A DNA stretch of 38,389 bases from Aestuariibaculum sediminum (GTDB lineage Bacteria > Bacteroidota > Bacteroidia > Flavobacteriales > Flavobacteriaceae). Below are positions 17,970-27,148 of the stretch, piece after piece; position 1 is the stretch's first letter; every line of letters starts with the position of its first letter. The position numbers and the translations under genes were made by a program. The DNA lies in contig NZ_JACVXB010000013.1 of the NCBI RefSeq assembly GCF_014596945.1, positions 1 to 38,389 on the forward strand, given 5' to 3'. The notes below the pieces were generated by a model. It worked only from the letters and a program-made list of their open reading frames with translations, was not told where the DNA came from and made no database searches.

Positions 17970-20573
17970 ATGAAGCAAAAAAGAATGAACCTGAAGTACT
18001 ATGCCTGTGTCGCATTAGCTACTTTTTGTTTTTTGAACACTTCCTCGCTAGAAGCTCAAAGCAAAAAAAAGAAAAAACGTAAAAATGCTGATACCGAAGC
18101 GGTTGCGCAAAACACAAAAAAAAGTAAAGATAAATCGATTGCAGATTTTATAAAATCCAGTAAAGAAATCGATGGTCTATTTAAAATCTATCAAGACACC
18201 ATAAACGGTTCTTTACAAATGATTATTTCGGAAGACCAAATTGGTAAAGAATTCATTTATTTTAGCCAGATTTCTAATGGTGTTATGGACGCTGGTCGAA
18301 TTATTAAAGGGTCGTATCGAGATTCAAAAGTGTTTAAAATTGAGAAATATTTCAATAGAATTGATTTTGTAACTCAAAATACAGCTTTTTATTTCGATCC
18401 TGAAAACCCTTTGTCTAGGTCTAAAGACGCCAATATTAGCCATGGCAATATGGCAAGCATAGATATAACAGCTTATGATAAAGACAAAAAATTATACTTG
18501 ATTAAAGCTGATAATCTATTTTTAGGAGAAACATTTTCGCAGGTAAAGAATCCTTCAGGACCTGGTTCAAAACCAACAGATTTTAAACTTGGGAATTTAG
18601 ACAAATCTAAAAGTAAAATTTTACAGATAAGCAATTATCCGGAAAATATCAATATGGAGGTTGAGTATGTATACTCTTCGCCTTACGTATTAAATAATGG
18701 ATCAAACGCTGTTGCCGATGGCAGAAATGTGAGCTTAAAGGTATATCACAGTTTAATAGCTATGCCGGAAAACGGTTATGAACCGCGATTCGACGATCCT
18801 AGAGTTGGTTTTTTTACTACAGAAATGGATGATAAAACCTCGGCAAGTTCTACGCCATATCACGATTTAATTCATCGTTGGAATCTGGTGAAAAAAAATC
18901 CGGAATTAGAAATTTCTGAACCTGTAAAACCAATCACTTGGTGGATTGAAAATACAACTCCTTTAGAATGGAGAGAAACAATTAAAGCAGGTGTTTTACA
19001 ATGGAACAAAGCCTTTGAAAAAGCTGGCTTTAAAAATGCAATGGTTGTAAAAGTACAACCAGACGATGCCACTTGGGATGCCGGTGATATACGTTATAAT
19101 GTTTTACGCTGGACCTCCTCTCCTAACCCTCCTTTTGGAGGTTATGGCCCGAGTTTTGTAAACCCTAGAACTGGTGAAATTTTAGGAGCAGATATCATGC
19201 TAGAGTTTGCTCATTTTTCTAACCGTGTTTTTTACGATAAAGTCTTTGAGTTAGCATCAACTACCGAAGCTTTTGAAAATAACGAAAACACAATTAATGA
19301 TCATAAATTTTGTACACTGGGCGCAGAATTACATGACGAAATGATGTTTGCCAGTACTGTAGCCGAAGCTGCCGGTGCCACAGAACTTGAATTAGTTCGC
19401 ATTAAAAGAGAATCGATGATGGCTTTAATTATGCATGAAGTAGGTCATACTTTAGGCTTAAACCACAATATGAAAGCCAGCCAGTTATATTCGCCTGAAC
19501 AATTAAACGATCCCGAATTTATACAAGGAAAATGTTTAACGGCATCGGTTATGGATTATGCCGCTTTAAACGTTACCAGAGACCGTAACAAACAAGGACA
19601 ATACGACGATGTAACTGTTGGACCTTATGATATTTGGGCGATTCAATTAGGGTATACACCTTTCAAAACAGAAAAGGAACGTCAGGATTTATTAAGTGAA
19701 TCAACAAAACCTGAACATATTTTTGGAAATGACGCCGACGATATGCGTGCTCCAGGTAAAGCTATCGACCCACGCGTAAATGTTTCCGATCAATCTAACG
19801 ATCAAATTGCATGGGGCATTGACCGTATAGAAATGTCTAACGACTTAATGAAGGATCTGAAAAATGATTTCAGTAAAACTGGAGAATCATATCAGGAATT
19901 AAGACGTGTTTATTATTTATTGTCTTCTCAAAAATCATCTGCTGCAAATGCCATTTCAAGATTTATTGGAGGAGTTTACGTTGAGCGCGCTATGGTAGGA
20001 CAAGAAGGAGCAAAACAACCGTATACACCAGTAAGTTTCAAAGACCAAAAACGTGCTATGAACGCATTAAGTAAATATGTTTTTGCTCCTGATGCCTTTG
20101 CTGCCCCTAACGATTTATATAATTATCTGGCCATGCAACGACGTGGGTTTAATTTCAGATCTGCTCCAGAGGATCCTAAAATTCACGATCAGGTATTAGG
20201 CTACCAAAAATCGGTTTTAAGCCATATATTACATTATAATACATTACAACGCATTTCTGATTCGGAATTATATGGAAACACATATACCCTATCTACTATG
20301 ATGACCGATTTAAACGATGCTATTTTTAAATCGGATATTAATGGAAACGTAAATTCATTTAGACAAAATTTGCAATTAGAGTATACCAACACGCTTATTG
20401 ATATGCTTGTAGGTCCTAGAAGTTCGAGATATTCAAACCTCGCGCAATCAATGGCGTTATACAATTTGAAAACCATAAAGACGATGACTAATTCCGGAGG
20501 AAATATTTCATCAAAAGCGCATAAACAGCACTTAAGAGCATTAATAGATAATGCTTTAAAAGAAATTAAATAA
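17970..20573 (+). CDS. Secreted zinc-dependent metalloprotease (DUF5117/DUF5118/DUF4953 type)
   Basis: This 867-residue exported protein has a signal peptide (hydrophobic stretch about residues 9-26, cleavage near LEAQ) followed by a strikingly lysine-rich patch (SKKKKKRKN). The central region carries the zincin motif HEVGHTLGLNHN, with zinc ligands His489, His493 and His499 and catalytic Glu490. SVMDYAALN downstream corresponds to the Met-turn. The segments before and after match the DUF5118-DUF5117-DUF4953 arrangement of large Bacteroidota metalloproteases. The natural substrate is unknown. ATG 17970 is used; a second ATG five codons later is an alternative. A strong terminator follows. Confidence 0.9.
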   Translation: MKQKRMNLKYYACVALATFCFLNTSSLEAQSKKKKKRKNADTEAVAQNTKKSKDKSIADFIKSSKEIDGLFKIYQDTINGSLQMIISEDQIGKEFIYFSQISNGVMDAGRIIKGSYRDSKVFKIEKYFNRIDFVTQNTAFYFDPENPLSRSKDANISHGNMASIDITAYDKDKKLYLIKADNLFLGETFSQVKNPSGPGSKPTDFKLGNLDKSKSKILQISNYPENINMEVEYVYSSPYVLNNGSNAVADGRNVSLKVYHSLIAMPENGYEPRFDDPRVGFFTTEMDDKTSASSTPYHDLIHRWNLVKKNPELEISEPVKPITWWIENTTPLEWRETIKAGVLQWNKAFEKAGFKNAMVVKVQPDDATWDAGDIRYNVLRWTSSPNPPFGGYGPSFVNPRTGEILGADIMLEFAHFSNRVFYDKVFELASTTEAFENNENTINDHKFCTLGAELHDEMMFASTVAEAAGATELELVRIKRESMMALIMHEVGHTLGLNHNMKASQLYSPEQLNDPEFIQGKCLTASVMDYAALNVTRDRNKQGQYDDVTVGPYDIWAIQLGYTPFKTEKERQDLLSESTKPEHIFGNDADDMRAPGKAIDPRVNVSDQSNDQIAWGIDRIEMSNDLMKDLKNDFSKTGESYQELRRVYYLLSSQKSSAANAISRFIGGVYVERAMVGQEGAKQPYTPVSFKDQKRAMNALSKYVFAPDAFAAPNDLYNYLAMQRRGFNFRSAPEDPKIHDQVLGYQKSVLSHILHYNTLQRISDSELYGNTYTLSTMMTDLNDAIFKSDINGNVNSFRQNLQLEYTNTLIDMLVGPRSSRYSNLAQSMALYNLKTIKTMTNSGGNISSKAHKQHLRALIDNALKEIK

Positions 20574-20596
20574 CAACGTTAATTATGTTACAAAAG

Positions 20597-20627
20597 AAAA
20601 GCTACTTCAAATGAAGTAGCTTTTTTT
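20597..20627 (+). terminator. Rho-independent terminator after the metalloprotease gene
   Basis: AAAAGCTACTTCA (20597-20609) and TGAAGTAGCTTTT (20612-20624) form a 13-bp perfect inverted repeat followed by more T residues, 24 nt after the stop. Confidence 0.88.
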
Positions 20628-20767
20628 ATTTGATATGTAGCAAGATAATGTTTCTTTTTAGGGACAAGGAATTGTTTACTTTATGTTTCATTAAAAACTA
20701 CACATGTTGTAAAATTCAAAACCCATGCCAAACCCATTTAAAGATAGGTTTTTTAACAAAACTTTTA

Positions 20768-21850
20768 CTACATTTTTTTATATAAACTTATTAATTTGCC
20801 TGGAGTCATTATGGTCTTCCAGTTTTTGCCCAAAGCATTTTCCCAAAGTGGTTCTAATCCATATGCGATGTTTACTAAAATATTAAAATCTGCATCAGTT
20901 AAATTAGCACACAAACCTTGAGGTAAAGATATATTGTGTTTTTCTTTCATTTCTTTGAACAATTTTACGCCCTCCGGGTAAAACTCTTCTAAATGATCAA
21001 AAACAATACAATTACCAATTCCATGTTTGGTACCTAACAAATAAGCCAGACCATAACTCATGGCATGTGCAATTCCCACCTGAGAATAAGCAATACTCAT
21101 TCCTCCATGCCAAGAAGCCATCATTAATTTTTCTTGAGCTTCCGTTTCGTCTAACGTACCATTCAGAAAAATTTCTTTACATAAATCATAAGCCTTTTCA
21201 CCATAACTCTGGCTAAATGCGTTTAGATAAGACCCTTCTAAAGACTCTACACAATGAATAAAACAATCCATACCCGTATAAAACCATTGCGCTTTAGGTA
21301 CGTCTTTAGTTAGTTCAGAATCTAAAACAACCTGATCGAAAGGTGTATAATCTGAATTAATTCCTAATTTTTTCTCTGGCCCGGTAAGTACTGTAGTTCT
21401 TGATACTTCTGCTCCTGTTCCTGAAATGGTAGGAATACCAACATGGTAAATGGCTTCATTTTTAACCAAATCCCAACCTTGGTAGTCTTTAGCTTCGCCT
21501 TCGTTCGTTAACATAATAGCTACAGCTTTAGCCAAATCTAACAACGTACCTCCTCCGATACCAATTATTCCTGATGGACGCTCTTTTGTAGTTAAAATAA
21601 TATCTTCTACTAATGCATCAACCTGAGAGGTTTTGGGTTCTTCGTTTGCTGAAATAAAAATAATTCTATCGTCGTACGACAAAGGAACTCTTGAGGTTAA
21701 CCATGCATTTCCTTTAAATACATCGTCTACCAAAAAAATAAATGGTGCTTTTGAATTTAGACGCTTTGGTTCTAAAATATCATTTAGCTGATTGAAACTA
21801 CCTCGACCAAAAATAACTCTTGGTACCATGGGAAAGTTTTTATAACTCAT
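20768..21850 (-). CDS. kdnB: Iron-containing alcohol dehydrogenase, probable Kdo 8-oxidase (KdnB-like)
   Basis: This 360-residue group III metal-dependent alcohol dehydrogenase has the NAD motif GGGT at residues 99-102 and SGTGAEVS. The Fe ligands are Asp195 (GMDCFIH), His199, His262 (GIAHAMSYG) and His276 (TKHGIGN), all present. The opening MSYKNFPMVPRVIFGRGSF is like KdnB, which oxidises C8 of Kdo as the first step to 8-amino-Kdo. The neighbouring kdsB gene for CMP-Kdo synthesis supports a Kdo role. The partner aminotransferase KdnA is not in this window, so the pathway call is inference and the symbol is provisional. Two candidate -7 boxes lie upstream. Confidence 0.75.
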   Translation of the reverse strand: MSYKNFPMVPRVIFGRGSFNQLNDILEPKRLNSKAPFIFLVDDVFKGNAWLTSRVPLSYDDRIIFISANEEPKTSQVDALVEDIILTTKERPSGIIGIGGGTLLDLAKAVAIMLTNEGEAKDYQGWDLVKNEAIYHVGIPTISGTGAEVSRTTVLTGPEKKLGINSDYTPFDQVVLDSELTKDVPKAQWFYTGMDCFIHCVESLEGSYLNAFSQSYGEKAYDLCKEIFLNGTLDETEAQEKLMMASWHGGMSIAYSQVGIAHAMSYGLAYLLGTKHGIGNCIVFDHLEEFYPEGVKLFKEMKEKHNISLPQGLCANLTDADFNILVNIAYGLEPLWENALGKNWKTIMTPGKLISLYKKM

Positions 21851-21875
21851 TTAATATGCTTTCTGTTTGGATGTT

Positions 21876-21883
21876 CAAAAATA
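21876..21883 (-). promoter_or_regulatory. Predicted -7 box (TATTTTTG) upstream of the kdnB-like gene
   Basis: On the minus strand TATTTTTG matches TAnnTTTG and lies 25 nt before the start codon. A second identical octamer is at 21939-21946. Neither has an obvious -33 TTG at standard spacing. They suggest the gene can be transcribed separately from kdsB and the HAD gene. Confidence 0.4.
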
Positions 21884-21948
21884 ACTTTATTTTAAGATTA
21901 TACTTAAAATTTCAGAGGTGTTTTTATGAAAAATAACACAAAAATAAA

Positions 21949-22653
21949 TTATTCTAAAAGTGTAATTAGTTGCCTTAAACTTTTTATTGTTTTATAATTT
22001 TTTCCATTGGTCTCCTTTTCAGACACTTGCTCATGCGCCCAAGTAGTGTGGAACGGTATATGAACAGCATGTGCTTTTATATTTACTAAAGGTAAGATAT
22101 CCGACCTTAAAGAATTACCAACCATTAAAAATTCAGATGGATTAATATCTAAATGATTAAGTAGTTTACTGTAATTTTCTTCTTTTTTATCACTTAAAAC
22201 TTCAATATGATGGAAATACTTACTCAATCCTGATTTTTCCAATTTTCGTTCCTGATCCAGTAAATCACCTTTAGTGGCTAAAATTAATCGATACGTTTTA
22301 GATAGTGCCTTTAATACATCCTCAACCCCGTCCAGCAGTTCTACTGGTTTATTAAGCATATCCTTACCAATATTTAAAATAGCTTCAATAGCTTGCTGCG
22401 AGACATTATAATTTGATTGCTCCAACGCACTTTCAACCATAGATAAAACAAAGGCTTTAACACCATAGCCGTATAAAGGCAAATTATCAATTTCCTTTTT
22501 GAAAAGTTCCTGATCAAGTTTATTCAGGGTTTCGTATTCAGACAATAAATTGCCAAATTTCTGTTCGGCTTCACGAAAATAGGTTTCATTCACCCATAGT
22601 GTGTCATCGGCATCAAAACCTATCACCTTAATATTTTGATAGTTTACTTCCAT
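21949..22653 (-). CDS. HAD-superfamily hydrolase, C1-cap type
   Basis: This 234-residue protein carries the nucleophile motif I of the HAD superfamily, FDADDTLW, with Asp14 and Asp16. A helical cap of about 90 residues follows, then motif [10 protein letters not shown], and a motif IV-like [10 protein letters not shown] near residues 178-187. It is a cytoplasmic phosphatase-like enzyme. Its start overlaps the end of kdsB by 10 nt, implying coupled translation and perhaps a role in sugar-phosphate metabolism. It is not a KdsC ortholog by architecture, since KdsC is a shorter capless tetrameric enzyme. The substrate is unassigned. Confidence 0.85.
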   Translation of the reverse strand: MEVNYQNIKVIGFDADDTLWVNETYFREAEQKFGNLLSEYETLNKLDQELFKKEIDNLPLYGYGVKAFVLSMVESALEQSNYNVSQQAIEAILNIGKDMLNKPVELLDGVEDVLKALSKTYRLILATKGDLLDQERKLEKSGLSKYFHHIEVLSDKKEENYSKLLNHLDINPSEFLMVGNSLRSDILPLVNIKAHAVHIPFHTTWAHEQVSEKETNGKNYKTIKSLRQLITLLE

Positions 22654-23372
22654 ATTTTTTTTGCGCGTTCAAGATCTTCGGGTGTATCTATTTCTACCCC
22701 TTCCACATCCGTTTCTACCATTTTTATACGTTTACCGTATTCTAAATATCGTAACTGCTCTAGTTTTTCAGAGGCCTCCAAGGTTAACATGGGCAAGCGA
22801 TAAAAATCAAGAATAGCCTCTTTTCTAAAAGCATATACTCCTTTGTGTTTATAATATTTTACGTTAACCGATTTATCTCTGGGATACGGAATTGGGCTTC
22901 TGGAAAAATATAAAGCAAAATCAAAATGATCTAAAACAACTTTTACGGTATTCGGATTTTTTATATCATCCTCATCGGTGATATGAACCATTAAAGAAGC
23001 CAAATCAATAGATTTGTCATGGTCATCCTTAAACACGTTTATTAATTTAGATAACGATTCTTTATCTGTAAAAGGTTCATCCCCCTGAACATTAATTACA
23101 ATATCAATATCCATGTGTTCTACAGCTTCGGCTATTCTGTCGCTACCACACTCATGCTCTTTTTTACTCATAATGGCTTGACCTCCATTATTTACAATTT
23201 CGTTGTAAATAATTTCACTGTCGGTAACAACAAAAACAGCATCAAACAAATTGGTGGCCACGGTGGCTTCATAAGTTCGTAAAATAACCGGTTTTCCTCC
23301 TAGGTCTTGCATTAATTTCCCAGGAAAACGGGATGCACTATAACGTGCTGGAATCATTGAAATTATCTTCAT
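22644..23372 (-). CDS. kdsB: 3-deoxy-manno-octulosonate cytidylyltransferase
   Basis: KdsB activates Kdo to CMP-Kdo for transfer onto lipid A in the cytoplasm. The 242-residue length is usual. The nucleotide-binding motif [12 protein letters not shown] is at residues 8-19. [19 protein letters not shown], the segment SPIPYPRD and [11 protein letters not shown] are family-specific. The 3' end overlaps the HAD gene, and the KdnB-like dehydrogenase follows, so the three form a likely Kdo-related operon. Confidence 0.96.
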   Translation of the reverse strand: MKIISMIPARYSASRFPGKLMQDLGGKPVILRTYEATVATNLFDAVFVVTDSEIIYNEIVNNGGQAIMSKKEHECGSDRIAEAVEHMDIDIVINVQGDEPFTDKESLSKLINVFKDDHDKSIDLASLMVHITDEDDIKNPNTVKVVLDHFDFALYFSRSPIPYPRDKSVNVKYYKHKGVYAFRKEAILDFYRLPMLTLEASEKLEQLRYLEYGKRIKMVETDVEGVEIDTPEDLERAKKIWK

Positions 23373-23437
23373 TAAATCGTGTTCTATAAGGGATTTTATT
23401 AAGTTTTATTGCTTTTTAGTAAAGATAAAACATATCA

Positions 23438-23445
23438 CAAAAATA
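23438..23445 (-). promoter_or_regulatory. Predicted -7 box (TATTTTTG) for kdsB
   Basis: TATTTTTG on the minus strand matches TAnnTTTG, 65 nt upstream of the kdsB start, right next to the end of the DUF4126 gene. No -33 TTG is visible. Confidence 0.4.
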
Positions 23446-23452
23446 GAATTTA

Positions 23453-24028
23453 TTATCCGTTTTTGGGCTTTGCAGTCCTAAACTTTTTAAAGAGTTTAAA
23501 AATGAAAAACAACAATAAAACGACTATAATAAACGCAAATACTGGGAAAATTATTGAAATAACAGACATTACGGTAGCCGTTCCTGTTTCAATAGTAGAA
23601 ACTACTGGATTTGCTAACCCTCCAGTTGTTGCAGTAGAGGCTAGTCGTGTTGTACTAGAAGACCCCGATATAGCCGCGGCTGTTCCTCCGCCAGCTATTA
23701 TGGCTAATGCCCATGTTACAACTGGACTTAAATCGGCCACAGTAGACATCATCACCGCTGTGCCAGCCAAGGCAGCCAGCGGAACAGCTATACTATCTAA
23801 AGCGTTATCGATATATGGGATAAAATAGGCAAAAACCTCAATTATAGTGGCTACCCCTAAAGTTATTAATGCTGCCGGACTCCCTATCCATTCCCAGGAT
23901 TCATTAAGTTCCCAAACATTAAAATAAGCTGCTAAACTTAAAGCAAATAATGGTAAAAACACTCGAAATCCTGTGGAAGCCGCTAATCCAACGCCTAAAC
24001 AAATACTAATTATAGATTCTACTGTCAT
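23453..24028 (-). CDS. DUF4126 family membrane protein
   Basis: This 191-residue polytopic membrane protein is rich in Ala, Gly, Thr and Ile. Hydrophobic segments lie roughly at residues 5-35, 52-72, 80-96, 103-118 and 150-180, with a basic C-terminal tail (KLFKKFRTAKPKNG). The opening pattern with GVGLAASTGFRVFLPLF is typical of DUF4126, a family of unknown function. It begins 19 nt after the helicase gene and is probably cotranscribed with it. A 139-codon ORF on the opposite strand is a compositional shadow. Confidence 0.82.
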   Translation of the reverse strand: MTVESIISICLGVGLAASTGFRVFLPLFALSLAAYFNVWELNESWEWIGSPAALITLGVATIIEVFAYFIPYIDNALDSIAVPLAALAGTAVMMSTVADLSPVVTWALAIIAGGGTAAAISGSSSTTRLASTATTGGLANPVVSTIETGTATVMSVISIIFPVFAFIIVVLLLFFIFKLFKKFRTAKPKNG

Positions 24029-24047
24029 AGTATAAAGATATCAAAAA

Positions 24048-25472
24048 CTATTCTTCAAAAAAATCGTCTTTAAATCCTATAAGATATAATTTTTCTTTAG
24101 CACGGGTAACAGCGGTATATAACCAACGTAAATAATCGGTGTCAATTCCATTTGGTAAATACGGTTGCTCAACAAAAACAGTATTCCATTGCCCCCCTTG
24201 GGATTTATGACACGTAATGGCATATGAAAACTTGACCTGAAGTGCATTAAAATGCTTACTGCCCTTAACTTTTAAAAATTTTCTGTAATTGCTGCTTTCA
24301 TTTGCAAAATCCTTCATCACTTCTTGATAAAGTCTGTTTGAATCTTCATAGGATAACGAAGGTGTTTCTGCTTCAATCGTATTAAGTAATAAAACAGTTT
24401 CAATGGGTTTCATTTTAGGATAATCTACCATCCTAATTTTAACTTCTGCAAATCGAAAACTATACAACTCTTCAATTTTAAAAATTTCAAGAACTTCAAT
24501 AATATCGCCATTTGCTATAAAGCCCGCTTCACTGGTTGGTTTTACCCAAAAATAATTATTCTTCACCACCATTAAATAATCTCCAGCAGATAACTCACTT
24601 TCATTGAATAAAATACGATTTCTTATATTTTGGTTATATAAGTTAGCGCGTTTATTGCTTCGTACAATAATGGTCGTTTCCTCGTTCCCTAAATCGCTAT
24701 ATGCACTATTTATAGCGTCCATAATTTCATGCCCATCTATTAATCTGACGATATCGCTAAAACCATGCAAATCGAATTTAAAATAATCATGAAACTGGCT
24801 GCCTAAAGCTTCCCTTAAAACCGTTGCGTTGGCTAAAATTCCAGAGTCATATTCTTGACGAACCACTTCATCTAACTCCATGCGGGTAACTTCTTTGTTA
24901 TAATTTAAAGCCAATGTGTTTTCGTTTAACGCAGGACTTAAATCCAACTTTACTGGTGGTAACTGAGCCGTGTCACCTATGAGTAAGAGTTTGCATTTGT
25001 GACCCGAATATACATATTGAATTAAATCATCTAATAAAGAACCGTTTTCAAATAACTTTGAATCACCTGGTGTGTCAGGAATCATTGAAGCCTCGTCTAC
25101 AATAAAAATGGTATTTTTATGCTTGTTAGGTTGCAATACAAACGACACGCCTCCACCCTTTTCTTTTTTTGGAAAATATATCTTTTTATGAATAGTAAAA
25201 GCCTCTCTTCCTGAATAATTAGATATCACTTTTGCGGCTCTACCTGTTGGCGCCATAAGCACGGAGCTTTTTTTTGCTTTCCATAAATTATTTACTATAG
25301 CACCTATTATAGTCGTTTTACCGGTTCCGGCATACCCCTTCAGCAAATACAAACCATTAGGTGAATCATTAAAAATAAATTCGGAAAGTTGCTGTAACAC
25401 AACGCCCTGCTTTAACGTTGGCTCGAAAGGAAATTGCTTTTTTACTATTGAATTAAATTCGGTTGCAGTCAT
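24048..25472 (-). CDS. RecD-like ATP-dependent DNA helicase (SF1B)
   Basis: The product has 474 residues. Walker A is GYAGTGKTT at about 46-54, motif Ia APTGRAAKV, Walker B IVDEASMIPD near 125, motif III LLIGDTAQLPPV, and the C-terminal UvrD-like segment has YAITCHKSQGGQW and LYTAVTRAKEKL. These are the canonical motifs of superfamily 1B helicases of the RecD/TraA type, without the long N-terminal domain of RecD2. It is likely a 5'-3' DNA helicase in repair or recombination; the partner is unknown. A -7 box lies 27 nt upstream. Confidence 0.9.
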   Translation of the reverse strand: MTATEFNSIVKKQFPFEPTLKQGVVLQQLSEFIFNDSPNGLYLLKGYAGTGKTTIIGAIVNNLWKAKKSSVLMAPTGRAAKVISNYSGREAFTIHKKIYFPKKEKGGGVSFVLQPNKHKNTIFIVDEASMIPDTPGDSKLFENGSLLDDLIQYVYSGHKCKLLLIGDTAQLPPVKLDLSPALNENTLALNYNKEVTRMELDEVVRQEYDSGILANATVLREALGSQFHDYFKFDLHGFSDIVRLIDGHEIMDAINSAYSDLGNEETTIIVRSNKRANLYNQNIRNRILFNESELSAGDYLMVVKNNYFWVKPTSEAGFIANGDIIEVLEIFKIEELYSFRFAEVKIRMVDYPKMKPIETVLLLNTIEAETPSLSYEDSNRLYQEVMKDFANESSNYRKFLKVKGSKHFNALQVKFSYAITCHKSQGGQWNTVFVEQPYLPNGIDTDYLRWLYTAVTRAKEKLYLIGFKDDFFEE

Positions 25473-25499
25473 TTAATGCTGAAAAATTAATAAATTATT

Positions 25500-25507
25500 C
25501 AAATATA
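25500..25507 (-). promoter_or_regulatory. Predicted -7 box (TATATTTG) for the helicase gene
   Basis: On the minus strand TATATTTG matches TAnnTTTG. A TTG lies 16 nt further upstream, one base short of the usual 17-23 spacing. It forms a divergent pair with the box at 25554. Confidence 0.5.
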
Positions 25508-25553
25508 GAAATGATTTTATAGGCAATAGATTTTTACGATTAAAAAAAAATTG

Positions 25554-25561
25554 TAGATTTG
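25554..25561 (+). promoter_or_regulatory. Predicted -7 box (TAGATTTG) for the membrane protein-DUF3822-rsmD unit
   Basis: TAGATTTG matches TAnnTTTG 38 nt before ATG 25600, giving a short untranslated leader. No -33 TTG is evident. Confidence 0.5.
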
Positions 25562-25599
25562 CGAAAGACCTTTAATAACTTTTTAATTAAAAAATAACG

Positions 25600-26337
25600 A
25601 TGTTAAACTTTATTCTTATTGCTCTTGGAGTAATCTTGCTTACAGTTGTCTTGGTTAAGTTAATCGACAAATTTGTACCTGTAAAACTTAAACCTGTAAT
25701 TAGTATTGCACTTTGGTTGCTAATTATTTTCTTAGGCTACCAAACATATATGTCTATCTACACACCAATTTTATTTAATAAAGAAAAAAACAAACGTTAT
25801 GCTCAAGTCATTGAGAGATTAAATGATATTAGAGATGCGCAATTAGCACATAAAACTGTAATAGGTAAATTTGCTGAAAACTTTGATAACCTAATAAAAT
25901 TTATTGATACGGCAGAGTTTACTATTACCGAACGTCGAGATACATCTATCCTAGACGTTGAAATGTCAAAACGTTTTGGAGTAGATATGTTTAAAGATGA
26001 GGTTATTATTGACACCCTTGGATATGTGCCAGTTAAAGACTCATTATTTAAACAATCTGATCGTTACAAAAGCTTAATGAATGTACCTGTTGGAGAGCCT
26101 GGAGCTAAATTTAAAATGCAAGCAGGATTTATCGAACAAAGTAAAATTAACATACCAGTATTTGAAGCTTCTGTTAAAAAGGACGTTATCCTTTTCGATC
26201 AAGACAGAGATATGGTAATACAAGAAAACCAGGTTATTTCGGTAGACGGTGTTAACGGTGATGCTTTAAAAGTAGGTTCTATGGAAGAAGTAAATACCGC
26301 TGGTAACTGGCCAAAAAACTATGGCGCAAACGAGTAA
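25600..26337 (+). CDS. Uncharacterised membrane-anchored protein
   Basis: I do not recognise this 245-residue protein as a named family. Two hydrophobic segments (about residues 2-22 and 31-52) place the N-terminus in the membrane. A charged helical region, about 60-95, with coiled-coil potential follows (NKEKNKRYAQVIERLND onward). The remaining 150 residues look like a soluble beta-rich domain with several Val/Ile-Asp strands. The 3' end overlaps the DUF3822 gene by 17 nt, so it is tightly coupled to DUF3822-rsmD. No catalytic motif is visible. Confidence 0.85.
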   Translation: MLNFILIALGVILLTVVLVKLIDKFVPVKLKPVISIALWLLIIFLGYQTYMSIYTPILFNKEKNKRYAQVIERLNDIRDAQLAHKTVIGKFAENFDNLIKFIDTAEFTITERRDTSILDVEMSKRFGVDMFKDEVIIDTLGYVPVKDSLFKQSDRYKSLMNVPVGEPGAKFKMQAGFIEQSKINIPVFEASVKKDVILFDQDRDMVIQENQVISVDGVNGDALKVGSMEEVNTAGNWPKNYGANE

Positions 26338-27148
26338 AGATTTTCACGAAATATTAAACAAAGAACTGTCCATTCAAATAAGCTTGAGTGGACTTTCTTT
26401 TTGTATTCTACAAAAGGATAGTAACTCTATTGAAGCCTTAAAAGATATAAACTTTGGGAAAAGGTTAAATCATATTGAGCTACTTGAACGTGTAAAAACA
26501 GAATTTAATTCTAACTCTGAATTAAATCAAGAATTTAGTAATGTTACGGTTATTCATGATAATGATTTATCTAATTTTGTCCCAACACCTTTTTTCAACG
26601 AAGATCATTTATCAGATTATTTAAAATTTAATACTAAAATATTAAAGTCGGATTTTATTGCTACAGATGAAGTTGCTCTTAACGACAGTAAAAATATTTA
26701 TGTACCCTTCGTAAACATTAATAATTATATTTACGACACCTTTGGTGAATTTACCTTTAAGCACATCTCAACGATATTGGTAGAAACCATTTTACAAATG
26801 GAAAAGAATAGTGAGATTCCAAAGATTTTCATTAATGTTAAGGAGCTTCATTTTGAAATGACAGTAGTAAATAAAGGTAAATTAATACTTTATAATACGT
26901 TTGAGTATCAAACCAAAGAAGATTTTATTTATTACATTTTGTTTACCGCTGAACAATTAGAACTTAACCCCGAATCGTTTGAGCTGATTTTAACCGGTAA
27001 CATTGATAAACACGACGAACGTTATGTAATCGCTCATAAATACATACAATTTGTAAGTTTTGGTAAGCGCAACGATACATTTAAATATAAACTAGAAGCG
27101 CAACCTAATACTAACTATAGTGACTTTGTAATTTTAAACAGTTTTTAA
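26321..27148 (+). CDS. DUF3822 family protein
   Basis: This 275-residue soluble protein has the family pattern of an N-terminal strand set (LSIQISLSGLSFCIL) and a central YVPFVNINNYIYDTFGEF segment, with alternating strands and helices reminiscent of an actin/hexokinase-like fold. The similarity is weak and the function unknown. It starts inside the upstream membrane-protein gene (17-nt overlap) and its TAA shares a base with the ATG of rsmD, so the three genes appear translationally coupled. I know this DUF3822-rsmD adjacency as common in Flavobacteriia. Confidence 0.85.
   Translation: MAQTSKDFHEILNKELSIQISLSGLSFCILQKDSNSIEALKDINFGKRLNHIELLERVKTEFNSNSELNQEFSNVTVIHDNDLSNFVPTPFFNEDHLSDYLKFNTKILKSDFIATDEVALNDSKNIYVPFVNINNYIYDTFGEFTFKHISTILVETILQMEKNSEIPKIFINVKELHFEMTVVNKGKLILYNTFEYQTKEDFIYYILFTAEQLELNPESFELILTGNIDKHDERYVIAHKYIQFVSFGKRNDTFKYKLEAQPNTNYSDFVILNSF

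Noticed and set aside
20628-20767. Possible terminator for the kdnB-like gene on the minus strand (AAACC...GGGTTT)
   Set aside because: The stem is only about 5 bp with a long loop and there is no U-run right after it.
23409-23828. 139-codon plus-strand ORF rich in Val/Ala/Thr
   Set aside because: It is antisense to the DUF4126 membrane protein gene, whose hydrophobic segments and family pattern are clear; the plus-strand frame is a compositional shadow.
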